From: Elusimicrobiota bacterium
GTDB taxonomy: Bacteria > Elusimicrobiota > Elusimicrobia > UBA1565
Assembly (NCBI GenBank): GCA_016196755.1
Contig: JACPXC010000059.1
Span: 62,001 to 126,000 of the forward strand
DNA length: 64,000 bases
Direction of reading: 5' to 3'
Part shown: positions 33,514 through 40,855 of the stretch, one piece after another
Numbering within the stretch: the stretch's first letter is position 1
How the letters are laid out: every line of letters starts with the position of its first letter
Program-made: the position numbers and the translations under genes
The notes under the pieces: model-generated
The model's database searches: none
Told to the model about the DNA's origin: nothing
Seen by the model: only the letters and a program-made list of their open reading frames with translations

Positions 33514-34524
33514 TCAGCGCTCCAGCCAGGACCAGAGCCGCTCCAGCCCTTCCGAGACCCCGACCCTGGGAGCCCAGCCCAGCTCTTTCTTGATGTGCCG
33601 GATGTCGGAGATATAGACCTTCTGGTCGCCCGGCCGCCACGCGCCCCACTTCGTCGGAAGCGGCCGCCCCTGACGCTTGGCGATCCAGGCCAAGAGCTCC
33701 CGGAGCGACAGCGTGCTGCGCGGCCCCCCGCCCACGTTGTAGATGCGCCCGCTGGCCTTGGCCTTGCGGCGGTGGGCGGTCTCGAATGCGTCGACCAAAT
33801 CGTCGACGAAAAGCGCGTCGCGCACCTGGCGCCCGTCGCCGTAGACCGTCACGCCCTTGCCGGCCAGCGCCATCTTCATGAAGTGCGCCAGCCAGCCCTG
33901 GTCCTCGTTGCCCTGCTGGTGCGGGCCGTAGATGCAGGACTGGCGGAAGACCACCGTGGGCAGGCCGTAGATGCGCCAGTAGTCGCGGAAGTATTGGTCG
34001 GCCGCGCCCTTCGAACAGCCGTAGGGCGAGTGGAAGTCGATCGGCTCGGCCTCCGAGACGCCTTGGGGGAGGCCCACGTACGACCAGCGCCCGGCGCGCA
34101 GGGCCACCTTCACGCGCTCCATGCCGCCGTAGACCTTGTTGGTCGACGCGTAGAGCGTGAACGGCTTCTTGCCCGACTTGCGCACCGCCTCGAGCACGTT
34201 GAGGCTGGCCAGGGCGTTGCGCTCGAAGTCCGAGCGCGGGTCCTCCACCGAGGTCGTCACCGCCACCTGAGCCGCGAGGTGGAGCACGAGCTCCAGCCCG
34301 TCGCGGCGCGCGCCCACCCAGCGCTCGGCGGCCTTGGCGTCGCGCAGGTCGGCGCGCGTGAAGTCCACCTTGCCCTGGCGCTTGAGCCAGGCGATGTTCG
34401 TGTCGGTGCCTTTGCGCGAGAGGTCGTCTAGGACCGACACGCGCCAGCCGCGCGCGAGCCAGCGGTGCGCGGCGTTGACGCCGATGAAGCCCGCGCCGCC
34501 GGTGATGAGGACCCGAGGTTTCAT
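33514..34524 (-). CDS. SDR sugar epimerase, CDP-paratose 2-epimerase (RfbE/TyvE)-like
   Basis: The 336-residue extended SDR has GGAGFIG (residues 9-15) and the Tyr168/Lys172 pair. It also carries a run of segments characteristic of the CDP-tyvelose epimerase group: STNKVYG, PIDFHSPYGCSKGAADQY, VVFRQSCIYG, EDQGWLAHF and VYGDGRQVRDALFVDDL. RfbE converts CDP-paratose to CDP-tyvelose at C2. With the His-variant DegT enzyme two genes away, a CDP-3,6-dideoxyhexose pathway is possible. The cytidylyltransferase and CDP-glucose 4,6-dehydratase it would need are not in the window. The ATG overlaps the upstream stop. Confidence 0.87.
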   Translation of the reverse strand: MKPRVLITGGAGFIGVNAAHRWLARGWRVSVLDDLSRKGTDTNIAWLKRQGKVDFTRADLRDAKAAERWVGARRDGLELVLHLAAQVAVTTSVEDPRSDFERNALASLNVLEAVRKSGKKPFTLYASTNKVYGGMERVKVALRAGRWSYVGLPQGVSEAEPIDFHSPYGCSKGAADQYFRDYWRIYGLPTVVFRQSCIYGPHQQGNEDQGWLAHFMKMALAGKGVTVYGDGRQVRDALFVDDLVDAFETAHRRKAKASGRIYNVGGGPRSTLSLRELLAWIAKRQGRPLPTKWGAWRPGDQKVYISDIRHIKKELGWAPRVGVSEGLERLWSWLER

Positions 34525-36254
34525 GATGCTCTCCTGCGTCTTAGTATCTCGATGGGCGCGTTGCCGTCGAAGTCGCCCAGCGGGGGCCACAGCGCCGCCG
34601 GGCCCCAGAAATCGAAGCGTTTGACGAGCTCGTAGCGCGCGAGGAACTCCGCGCCGGCGTCCGGGCGGTCGTCGTAGCCCGGGTAGAGCAGCACCAGCCA
34701 CTCGGGGCTGCGCTCGGCCGGCAACTCGCGCGCCGAGGCCGGGACGATGAGCGTCAGACGATAGCGGTTGAGGGCGAAGTAGGGGATGTTGAGCGGCTGG
34801 GGCGCGCGCAGGACTCCCAGCTCGGCGCCGGCCGGGACGTTCGCTTCGATCCAGGCCCCGGCCTCCCAGCGGTTGGAGACCGGGTCGCGGTCGCGGGCGA
34901 AATTCGCGCAATAGACCGTCGAGGCGGCCAACGCCGGCAGGAAGGCGAGGACGGCGGCCGCCGGCATCCAGAGCCGACCGGCTACGCGATGCTCCCACAG
35001 GGCGGCAACGGCCGTGCCGGCGAGGACGGGCAGGAGCCCCGCCCCGATGAAGTACTTGAAGCCCGTCAGAGGCCCCACGCTGGCGATCGAGACGCTCAAG
35101 CCCAGCATGACGAGAAGGCCGAGGAACGCCAGACGCCGGCCGTCGTCGGAGGCCCGCGCCGCCTGGAGCGCGCCGAGCACGGCCAGCGCGTAGACCCCGG
35201 GCGTGAGCGAGGCCGGGAACACCTCGAGCAGGGCCGCGAAAGTCTTGTGGAGCCCCACGCTGAGCATCCCCGAGACGATCTTCATGGCCGCCAGCGATTG
35301 GACGGGCTGGAGGATGAAGTATGGGTTTGTGACGAGGAAGGTCCCGATCGCGGCGAGGGCGGCCAGGAGCGTCCAGCGTACGGTCTGGGGGAAAGTGACC
35401 CATCCGCCTCGCCAGGCCAGGACCAGCCCCAAGGGGACGAACACGCAGGCCGCGCCCTGGTTGATGGCGCAGCCGGCGGCCAGCCCGCCGCAGACCCCCG
35501 CCCAGACGAACAGGCGCGGCTCGCGACGGTTGAGCGCCCGCGCGCAGCAGCCGAACGCCGCGACGACGCAAGCGGCGGCCATCAGATGCGGCTTGAGGAT
35601 ATGGGCCTGGGTGACCAAGGACGGCGAGGCCGCGCAGAACATCGCCGCCCACCAACCCGCCCGCGGGCCGGCCAGCTCGGCGGCCGTCAGCCCCACGACG
35701 GCGGTCAGCACCACGAACAGGAACACCATAAACGAGCGCGCCAAGAGGTAGAGCCAGGCGATGCGCGCCGGATCCTCCATGTAGAAGGCCACCGAGCGCA
35801 CCAGTTCGGCCGGCGTCAGCGCCGCCCCCGCGACGATCCAGGCGCCCAGCGGATAGAGGTAGGCGGCCCCGTACCAATAGACGTTGGGGTTGAGTCCCTT
35901 GAGGCTGGGCTTGAGCTGGTAGAGGCCGTAGAGGATGTTGGGCTCGTCCCAGCTGCAGGAGCGCAGGTAGAACGAGCGCGCGGTGTTCTCGAGCGCGGCC
36001 GGGGGCTGGGTCCAGCCGGGCTCCACGGTCACGGCGCCCATGAAGCCGCCCGCCCAGCTCTGCGAGGAGAGGAGGATGGCGGGCCCCAGGGTCTCGCGCA
36101 TCGCCGTCCAGCCCGAGGACAGGCGCGCGCGCAGCTCGGGGGAGTCCGCCCCGGGCATGACGCGCTCGAGCCGCGCTCGCGTGGGCAGGCCCCAGTCGAG
36201 TCCCCAGCCGCCCAGCACGGCGGCTAGGAGCAGCGGCGCAGCGAGCGTCCTCAG
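34521..36254 (-). CDS. polytopic GT39-like glycosyltransferase (possible CTG start)
   Basis: A membrane protein of up to 577 residues. SCSWDEPNILYGL is the acidic GT-C loop, and about ten membrane helices and a soluble C-terminal domain follow. From a GTG at 36218 the protein would begin MLGGWGLDWGLP, missing the first membrane helix that normally precedes this motif. A CTG at 36254-36252 overlaps the upstream TGA (CTGA), the same geometry as many junctions here. It would add LRTLAAPLLLAA and restore that helix. No ATG, GTG or TTG lies in frame between the two. I give the CTG start as the better but unproven choice. Confidence 0.75.
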   Translation of the reverse strand: MRTLAAPLLLAAVLGGWGLDWGLPTRARLERVMPGADSPELRARLSSGWTAMRETLGPAILLSSQSWAGGFMGAVTVEPGWTQPPAALENTARSFYLRSCSWDEPNILYGLYQLKPSLKGLNPNVYWYGAAYLYPLGAWIVAGAALTPAELVRSVAFYMEDPARIAWLYLLARSFMVFLFVVLTAVVGLTAAELAGPRAGWWAAMFCAASPSLVTQAHILKPHLMAAACVVAAFGCCARALNRREPRLFVWAGVCGGLAAGCAINQGAACVFVPLGLVLAWRGGWVTFPQTVRWTLLAALAAIGTFLVTNPYFILQPVQSLAAMKIVSGMLSVGLHKTFAALLEVFPASLTPGVYALAVLGALQAARASDDGRRLAFLGLLVMLGLSVSIASVGPLTGFKYFIGAGLLPVLAGTAVAALWEHRVAGRLWMPAAAVLAFLPALAASTVYCANFARDRDPVSNRWEAGAWIEANVPAGAELGVLRAPQPLNIPYFALNRYRLTLIVPASARELPAERSPEWLVLLYPGYDDRPDAGAEFLARYELVKRFDFWGPAALWPPLGDFDGNAPIEILRRRRAS

Positions 36255-37102
36255 CGCGCCCCCGCAGCGGGGATCATCCGCGAAAGGAGCTCACTTAAGT
36301 CGAAACGCAGCTCGACGCCGAGGCCGCGGAGCTTGGAGACGTCGGCGCGAAGGTGGACGACGCCCTCGGCCTTCGGGACGATGACGAGGTCGTTCCGGCC
36401 CAGCCGCGCCGCGATCGCCGTGACGATGTCCTTGAGCGAGAGGGCGCTGCCCGTGCCGATGTTGTAGACGCCGACCGCGCGCTTCTCGATGAACGCGGCG
36501 ATCGCACGGCAGATGAGCTCCGGGGTCAGGAAGTCGCGCGTGCCCTCGATGCCGGGGATCTCGAGGCGCGCGCCGCGCGGCGCGGCGGCGAGCTTGCGGA
36601 TCATCGCCGGAACGAAATAGCTCTCGGGCTGGCGCTCCGAGCTGTAGCTGAAGATGCGCCCGACGCAGAGGTCCAGGGGGCGGCGCGCGGCGTAGAAGCG
36701 CGCGCACTCCTCGGCCTGGAGCTTCGTGCGGCCGTAGGCGTTGGCCGGCCCGAGCGGCGCCGTCTCGGCCAAAGGGCCCGGGGACGAGGCATAGACGTGC
36801 GAGGTCGAAGCCAGGAAGGTCCAGGGCGGCGTCCCGGCCGTTTTCGCGACGGCGTCGAAGACGCTGCAGGTCCCCTCGACGTTGACGCGCACCGCGTTGG
36901 GCAGGTCGGCCTCCACCTCGCGCAGCGGGACGACGGCGGCCAGGTGCAGAAGCCCGTCGAGACGCCCGGCCGAGGCGTACCAGTCCGAAACCTCCTTGGG
37001 CTCGCGGACGTCGCCCGTGAACTCGACCCATTCGACGTCCTTGAGGCGCGCGCGCAGGGCCGTGCCGAGGACGCCGCTGAGCCCCGTGGCGGCCAGCCTC
37101 AA
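36251..37102 (-). CDS. NAD(P)-dependent SDR epimerase/reductase
   Basis: A 283-residue extended SDR with a slightly unusual nucleotide motif TGLSGVLG (residues 6-13), STSHVYAS and the Tyr123/Lys127 pair in YGRTK. The IFSYSSERQPESYFVPAMI and GTRDFLTPELIC segments match sugar-nucleotide epimerases and dTDP-4-keto-sugar reductases. It starts at TTG (37102) overlapping the radical-SAM gene's stop. Confidence 0.85.
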   Translation of the reverse strand: MRLAATGLSGVLGTALRARLKDVEWVEFTGDVREPKEVSDWYASAGRLDGLLHLAAVVPLREVEADLPNAVRVNVEGTCSVFDAVAKTAGTPPWTFLASTSHVYASSPGPLAETAPLGPANAYGRTKLQAEECARFYAARRPLDLCVGRIFSYSSERQPESYFVPAMIRKLAAAPRGARLEIPGIEGTRDFLTPELICRAIAAFIEKRAVGVYNIGTGSALSLKDIVTAIAARLGRNDLVIVPKAEGVVHLRADVSKLRGLGVELRFDLSELLSRMIPAAGAR

Positions 37103-38619
37103 CCGGCCCTCTTATGCCCGAACGAGCGCAGGTCCTTGACCAGGTTCGTGAAGGCCCGCGCGCTCTTGTTGGAGGATTTCCCGGTGACGACGTCGCGCAG
37201 GAGGGTCAGGATGCGCCAGGGCCGGGTGGCGAAGTAGAAGAAGTAGAAGACCCCGAAGCCGACGAGGACCAGGAGCCGGATATCGCGGGCCGTGAAGCGG
37301 TCGTTGTAGGAGAACTTCGTCGCGCCCAGGTCCTGGAAACGGAACAGGTTGAGGAAGTAGTCGTCGTCGATCTCGCCGATCTTCCCGCTCCCCTTGAGGT
37401 CGCGGAAGGAGGCCGTGTTGGGCTGGGGCGAGTACGGATTCACGTTGACGCTGGCAAAGCCGTGGATCGCGCACCGGGCGATGGCCCAGTAGGTGTTGAG
37501 GATGCTGCCGTAGGTGTCCTCGGGAAAGCCGACGATGAAGAAGCCGCCGACGTTGATGCCGGCGTCCATGGCGCTCTTGGCGGACTTAAACAGCGCCGGC
37601 AGCTTCACCTGCTTCTTGATCGCCTTGAGCACGCGCTCGTCGCCGGACTCCGGGGCGAAGGAGAACTCGTGACAGCCCGCGCTCTTCATGGCCGCCGCGG
37701 TCTGGTCGTCGACCGCCTCGCTGCGCGTGCCGGAGGGCAGCTGGAAGGTGATCTTGAGCCCGCGCTTGGTGATCGTATCGCAGAAGCCGATGATCCAGTC
37801 CTTGCGCACGATGGCGGTCAGGTCCTCGAAGTGGAAGTCGGTGGCCTTGTAGCGCTCGATATAGCGCTCCATCTCGTCGACGACCAGGGCCGGGTTGCGG
37901 GGCAGCCAGGTCTGGGTCCACATCTGGGGGCTCGTGCAGAACGTGCACTTGAACGGGCAGCCGCGCGTGGCCAGCATCGGCATGAAGCGCCCCCGCGAGG
38001 CGCCGTGGGGCTGGTTGAAGGTGATGTACTCGTCGACCTTGAAGAGGTGCCAGGCCGGCAGCGGGATATCGTCGATGCCTTTGATGCGGTCGCGCCGCGG
38101 GTTCACCGTCGCGCCCGCGCTGGAGCGCGTCACGGTCCCTTTCAAGCCTTCGGCCGGCAGGCCCCGCTCGAGCCGGCCCGCCAGCTCGACGATGGTCTCC
38201 TCGCCCTCGCCGGTGACGATGTAGTCGATGGGCGCCTGCTCCATGGAGAGCTCGGGCATCCCGGTGCCGTGCTCGCCGCCGAGCACCAGCGGCACCTTCG
38301 GGAACCGGCGCTTGAGCTCGCTCAGGAGCTCGCGCACGATGAGCCACTGCGCCGAGAACATGCAGGTGACCCCGATGAGCTGGGTGTCGGCCGGCACCTG
38401 GTCGCAGATCTCGGAGACCGGCAGCCCCCTAAGGTAGACCGAGCGGTAGGGGGCGAAGCGGTCCATCCCCTGCGAGAGGGCGTCGACCACGGTGAGCTCG
38501 TGGCCGGCCGCCTCCAGGGTGCCCGCGATGTAGGCCAGCCCCAGCGGCGGGATGACCACCGTCGAGATCGGGCTGGTGGGGGAATAGTAGCGCGGGGGCT
38601 CAATGAGCGTGATCCGCAT
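37099..38619 (-). CDS. cobalamin-binding-type radical SAM protein
   Basis: The 506-residue product has a B12-binding-like N-terminal domain (PPLGLAYIAGTLEAAGHEL through VLGGEHGTGMPE), then a radical SAM domain with the [4Fe-4S] cysteines Cys221, Cys225 and Cys228 in TRGCPFKCTFC. A hydrophobic segment near 440-460 (LLVLVGFGVFYFFYFATRPW) may touch the membrane. The His-containing DxHxxG cobalamin motif is not seen, so any B12 may bind base-off/His-off or not at all. Such enzymes methylate or rearrange unreactive carbons. Placed in a glycan operon, it may modify a sugar or lipid carrier. The substrate is unknown. Confidence 0.9.
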   Translation of the reverse strand: MRITLIEPPRYYSPTSPISTVVIPPLGLAYIAGTLEAAGHELTVVDALSQGMDRFAPYRSVYLRGLPVSEICDQVPADTQLIGVTCMFSAQWLIVRELLSELKRRFPKVPLVLGGEHGTGMPELSMEQAPIDYIVTGEGEETIVELAGRLERGLPAEGLKGTVTRSSAGATVNPRRDRIKGIDDIPLPAWHLFKVDEYITFNQPHGASRGRFMPMLATRGCPFKCTFCTSPQMWTQTWLPRNPALVVDEMERYIERYKATDFHFEDLTAIVRKDWIIGFCDTITKRGLKITFQLPSGTRSEAVDDQTAAAMKSAGCHEFSFAPESGDERVLKAIKKQVKLPALFKSAKSAMDAGINVGGFFIVGFPEDTYGSILNTYWAIARCAIHGFASVNVNPYSPQPNTASFRDLKGSGKIGEIDDDYFLNLFRFQDLGATKFSYNDRFTARDIRLLVLVGFGVFYFFYFATRPWRILTLLRDVVTGKSSNKSARAFTNLVKDLRSFGHKRAG

Positions 38620-39652
38620 ATTCCTCCTTGCGGCCGCCGCGGCCCGCGTATGAGAGCCTCACGCCCTCGCGCGCGCCCACCCAGGCCTTCGGGAAGACCC
38701 GCGCGAGCTTCGACGAGTCGCAGTAAAAGCCGTTGGAGATGATCAGCGACAGCCGCCAGGCGTTGGCGGCGGCGGACTCGGGCAGCCAGCGCCACAGCCA
38801 GGACTGGAACACCAGCCAACTCGCCGCCGTCACGAGCCAGCCGGGCAGGGCGAAGAGCCGGGCCTCCTTGCCGAGGGCCTCGTGCATGAGGCGCACCATC
38901 TCTCCGACCGTGACGTCCTCCTGGTTGGCGACCAAGAAGACGCCGCCGTGGAGCTTCGGCTCCTCGAGCGCCCCGACCATCACGTCCACCACGTCCTCGA
39001 CATACACCAAGGATATCTTTCCCGGCCAGTCGATGCGGGCCTTCGGCGCCCCCGCCTCGACCCAGCGCGTGAAGTGGTCGAAGATGTGCTGCTCGCGGCA
39101 GTCGGGGCCGTACACGGTCCCCAGGCGCAGGATGCTGGTGCGGAAAGCGTGGCGGCGCGCAGCCTCGACGACGAGCTCCTCGCCGCGCAGCTTGGTCCGA
39201 CCGTAGGCCGTCCGCGGCCGGCACGGCGAGTCCTCGGTGAGGCGGTCCAGCGCGTAGGAGGGACGGTCGACCACGCCGATCGAGCTGGCGTAGACGAACA
39301 GCTTGCCCGCCAGCGTCGGCCCTAGGCTTTTTAGGAGATTCTCCGTCCCGGTGTCGTTGACCCGGATGGGCGCGCCCGCGCCCTCGTCGCGCAGGTGCAC
39401 GCCGAGCTCGGCGGCCAGGTGGAAGACGGCGTCGGCCGGCGCCGGCAGGCCCTCCAAGGCCTTGGGGTCCAAGAGGTCGGCGGCCAGCTGCCGGACCCCG
39501 AGCTCGCCCAAGCGCCGCCGGCGACGGTCCTGCTCGGGGGTCTTAAACGGGCTCGTCAGCGCGAGGACGCTCTCCGGGCCGAAGCGCCGCGCCAGGCGCG
39601 ACACCAAGCGGCTGCCCGTCATCCCCGTGGCGCCCGTGACCAAAAACCGCAT
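38600..39652 (-). CDS. NAD(P)-dependent SDR with C-terminal hydrophobic segment
   Basis: A 350-residue extended SDR: TGATGMTG (residues 6-13), YASSIGVVD and Tyr150/Lys154 in YGRTK. It resembles 3-beta-HSD-type or NDP-sugar epimerases, and near residues 275-295 it has the hydrophobic LFALPGWLVTAASWLVFQSW. The ATG overlaps the upstream GT2 stop by one base (TGATG), and its end overlaps the radical-SAM start by 20 bases. Substrate unknown. Confidence 0.84.
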   Translation of the reverse strand: MRFLVTGATGMTGSRLVSRLARRFGPESVLALTSPFKTPEQDRRRRRLGELGVRQLAADLLDPKALEGLPAPADAVFHLAAELGVHLRDEGAGAPIRVNDTGTENLLKSLGPTLAGKLFVYASSIGVVDRPSYALDRLTEDSPCRPRTAYGRTKLRGEELVVEAARRHAFRTSILRLGTVYGPDCREQHIFDHFTRWVEAGAPKARIDWPGKISLVYVEDVVDVMVGALEEPKLHGGVFLVANQEDVTVGEMVRLMHEALGKEARLFALPGWLVTAASWLVFQSWLWRWLPESAAANAWRLSLIISNGFYCDSSKLARVFPKAWVGAREGVRLSYAGRGGRKEEYADHAH

Positions 39653-40371
39653 CACGCCCCGCGCATCCGGAATTGCACCGAGTATTTGAGCAGCTTGAGC
39701 AGGAACTTGGGCGCCTCGACGAAGAGGTTGAGCTTCGACTGCCCATGGATGCGGTCGACGAAGGAGACCGGCACCTCGGCGATCTTGAAGCCGCAGTACT
39801 TGACCTTGAGGATCATCTCGAGGAGCAGCGAGTTGGTGTTCTCTTCCGTCGATATCTTCTTCCACACCTCGCGGCGGATGGCGCGGAAGTTGGCCGAGTA
39901 GTCGTGCAGGTCGAGCCCCACCAGGGCCCGCACGACGGCGTTGCCCAGCCGGCTGACCATGAACTTGAGCTTGATCTTGAGGTTCGGGGCCTCGTAGGAC
40001 CCCCCCCCGGCGTGGCGGCAGCCCAGGACCAGGTCGGCCCCCCCGTCGATGAGCTCGAGGAGCTTGAGCGCCTCGCGGGTGTCGAAGGACAGGTCCGCGT
40101 CGAGCGAGAAGAGCACGTCGTTCTTGCCGCGGTCGTAGCCGTAGCGCAGGGCCGCCCCGATCCCCTCGCGCCGCTCCTTGGTCAGGAGCTTGAGGCGCGG
40201 GTCGGTCTTGGCCATCGCCTCCACCACCTCCCCCGTACCGTCCGGGGAGCGGTCGTCGACCACCAGGATCTCGTGCTCGCGCGCCGCCAGCACCCCATGG
40301 AGTTGGGGGACGAGGATGGCGATGTTCTCCCGCTCGTTATAGGAGGGGATGATGACGGAAACGCTGAGCAT
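39652..40371 (-). CDS. GT2 family glycosyltransferase (DPM1-like)
   Basis: A 239-residue enzyme with SVIIPSYNERENIA, LVVDDRSPDGT, REGIGAALR and the DXD motif in FSLDADLSFD. The pattern ANFRAIRR and SFVDRIHGQSKL is typical of polyprenol-phosphate mannose synthases. The ATG is the first gene start after the hairpin-rich element, so its transcript may start in, or pass through, that element. A TACCAT box lies about 25 bases upstream but is weak. Confidence 0.92.
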   Translation of the reverse strand: MLSVSVIIPSYNERENIAILVPQLHGVLAAREHEILVVDDRSPDGTGEVVEAMAKTDPRLKLLTKERREGIGAALRYGYDRGKNDVLFSLDADLSFDTREALKLLELIDGGADLVLGCRHAGGGSYEAPNLKIKLKFMVSRLGNAVVRALVGLDLHDYSANFRAIRREVWKKISTEENTNSLLLEMILKVKYCGFKIAEVPVSFVDRIHGQSKLNLFVEAPKFLLKLLKYSVQFRMRGA

Positions 40372-40405
40372 TGATTTTTCGGGGATTCCCTAATGGTACA
40401 TGACT

Positions 40406-40427
40406 AATATTAACCGCGCCATACCCG
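40406..40427. repeat. 22-bp direct repeat, left copy
   Basis: AATATTAACCGCGCCATACC plus CG; an exact copy lies at 40834-40855. The right copy is the true 3' end of the GT2 gene, coding for its last residues and stop. The left copy is therefore a duplicate of the target, and the pair looks like an unusually long target-site duplication around the hairpin-rich element. Confidence 0.85.
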
Positions 40428-40443
40428 AAACAGGCCTCGGCGT

Positions 40444-40467
40444 CGCCTCGGTGCCCGCCTCGGTGCC
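40444..40467 (+). repeat. 12-bp tandem duplication at the left tip of the MITE-like element
   Basis: CGCCTCGGTGCC occurs twice back to back (40444-40455 and 40456-40467), the second copy running into the left TIR. A degenerate third copy (GCCTCGGCGTC) precedes them. It may record slippage or repeated insertion at the TIR tip. Confidence 0.8.
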
Positions 40468-40490
40468 AGTTGTTGACTTGTTGACTTTCC
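40459..40490 (+). repeat. left 32-bp terminal inverted repeat of the MITE-like element
   Basis: Begins CTCGGTGCCAGTTGTTGACT and ends in TTTCC. It shares TCGGTG-Y-CAGTTGTTGA and the downstream TTGA spacing with the RAYT-like element's TIR. It is an exact inverted copy of 40798-40829. Confidence 0.9.
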
Positions 40491-40535
40491 GGGGAAACTC
40501 AAAAAACGACGATATTTACGCGCCTCGGGCGCGTG

Positions 40536-40571
40536 GATCGAAGGATCGCCAACGACGGCGATCCTTCGATC
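40536..40571. repeat. perfect 15-bp-stem hairpin, left arm of the element
   Basis: GATCGAAGGATCGCC, loop AACGAC, then the exact complement. It follows a 7-bp-stem hairpin at 40518-40534 (ACGCGCC, TCG, GGCGCGT). Confidence 0.9.
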
Positions 40572-40676
40572 TCGAGGCAGGAACGGCAGAATCCCCGGCG
40601 AGTCGCGTGCACGCTTCGCGCACGGATTCACATCGATGATTCGAAACACGATCGAACTGTCCACGCGGACAGGCGG

Positions 40677-40698
40677 GAGCTATCCCCGGGGATAGCTC
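40677..40698. repeat. perfect 22-bp palindrome near the element centre
   Basis: Core AGCTATCCCCGGGGATAGCT with one more matching pair outside. A 6-bp-stem hairpin (CTGTCC, ACGC, GGACAG) lies just before it at 40657-40672. Confidence 0.9.
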
Positions 40699-40719
40699 TG
40701 TTCGCTGTTCATTGCTCCA

Positions 40720-40756
40720 GATCGAAGGATTGCGGCCGCATCGCAATCCTTCGATC
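40720..40756. repeat. perfect 15-bp-stem hairpin, right arm of the element
   Basis: GATCGAAGGATTGCG, loop GCCGCAT, then the exact complement. It shares GATCGAAGGAT with the left hairpin but differs in the stem top with compensating changes on both sides. The mirror copy of the 7-bp-stem hairpin follows at 40758-40774. Confidence 0.9.
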
Positions 40757-40797
40757 CACGCGCCCGAGGCGCGTAAACTGTTCCGTAAACTGGGACT

Positions 40798-40829
40798 GGA
40801 AAGTCAACAAGTCAACAACTGGCACCGAG
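40798..40829 (-). repeat. right 32-bp terminal inverted repeat of the MITE-like element
   Basis: Exact inverted copy of 40459-40490, ending in AACAACTGGCACCGAG. Confidence 0.9.
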
Positions 40830-40833
40830 ACGG

Positions 40834-40855
40834 AATATTAACCGCGCCATACCCG
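40834..40855. repeat. 22-bp direct repeat, right copy
   Basis: Same 22 bases as 40406-40427. On the minus strand it encodes the last residues VWRG and the TAA stop of the GT2 gene. Confidence 0.85.

Larger units (their letters stand above)
40428..40833. mobile_element. non-coding hairpin-rich MITE-like element
   Basis: A 406-bp insertion between 22-bp direct repeats, lying inside a minus-strand glycan operon. It has perfect 32-bp terminal inverted repeats (40459-40490 / 40798-40829) related to those of the RAYT-like element. It also has perfect 32-bp subterminal inverted repeats (40515-40546 / 40746-40777). Perfect hairpins lie at 40518-40534, 40536-40571, 40657-40672, 40677-40698, 40720-40756 and 40758-40774. 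I see no credible gene in it. It looks like a small non-autonomous transposon or REPIN-like unit. Confidence 0.8.

Noticed and set aside
40410-40746. Small open frames inside the hairpin element as possible genes
   Set aside because: They are short, lack ribosome sites, follow the inverted repeats and resemble no protein. One of them ends in VWRG only because it reads through the duplicated gene end.
40428-40833. Hairpin cluster considered as tRNA genes, a CRISPR array or an integron site
   Set aside because: No cloverleaf or CCA end, no repeated unit with spacers and no integrase. TIRs and flanking direct repeats point to a mobile element.
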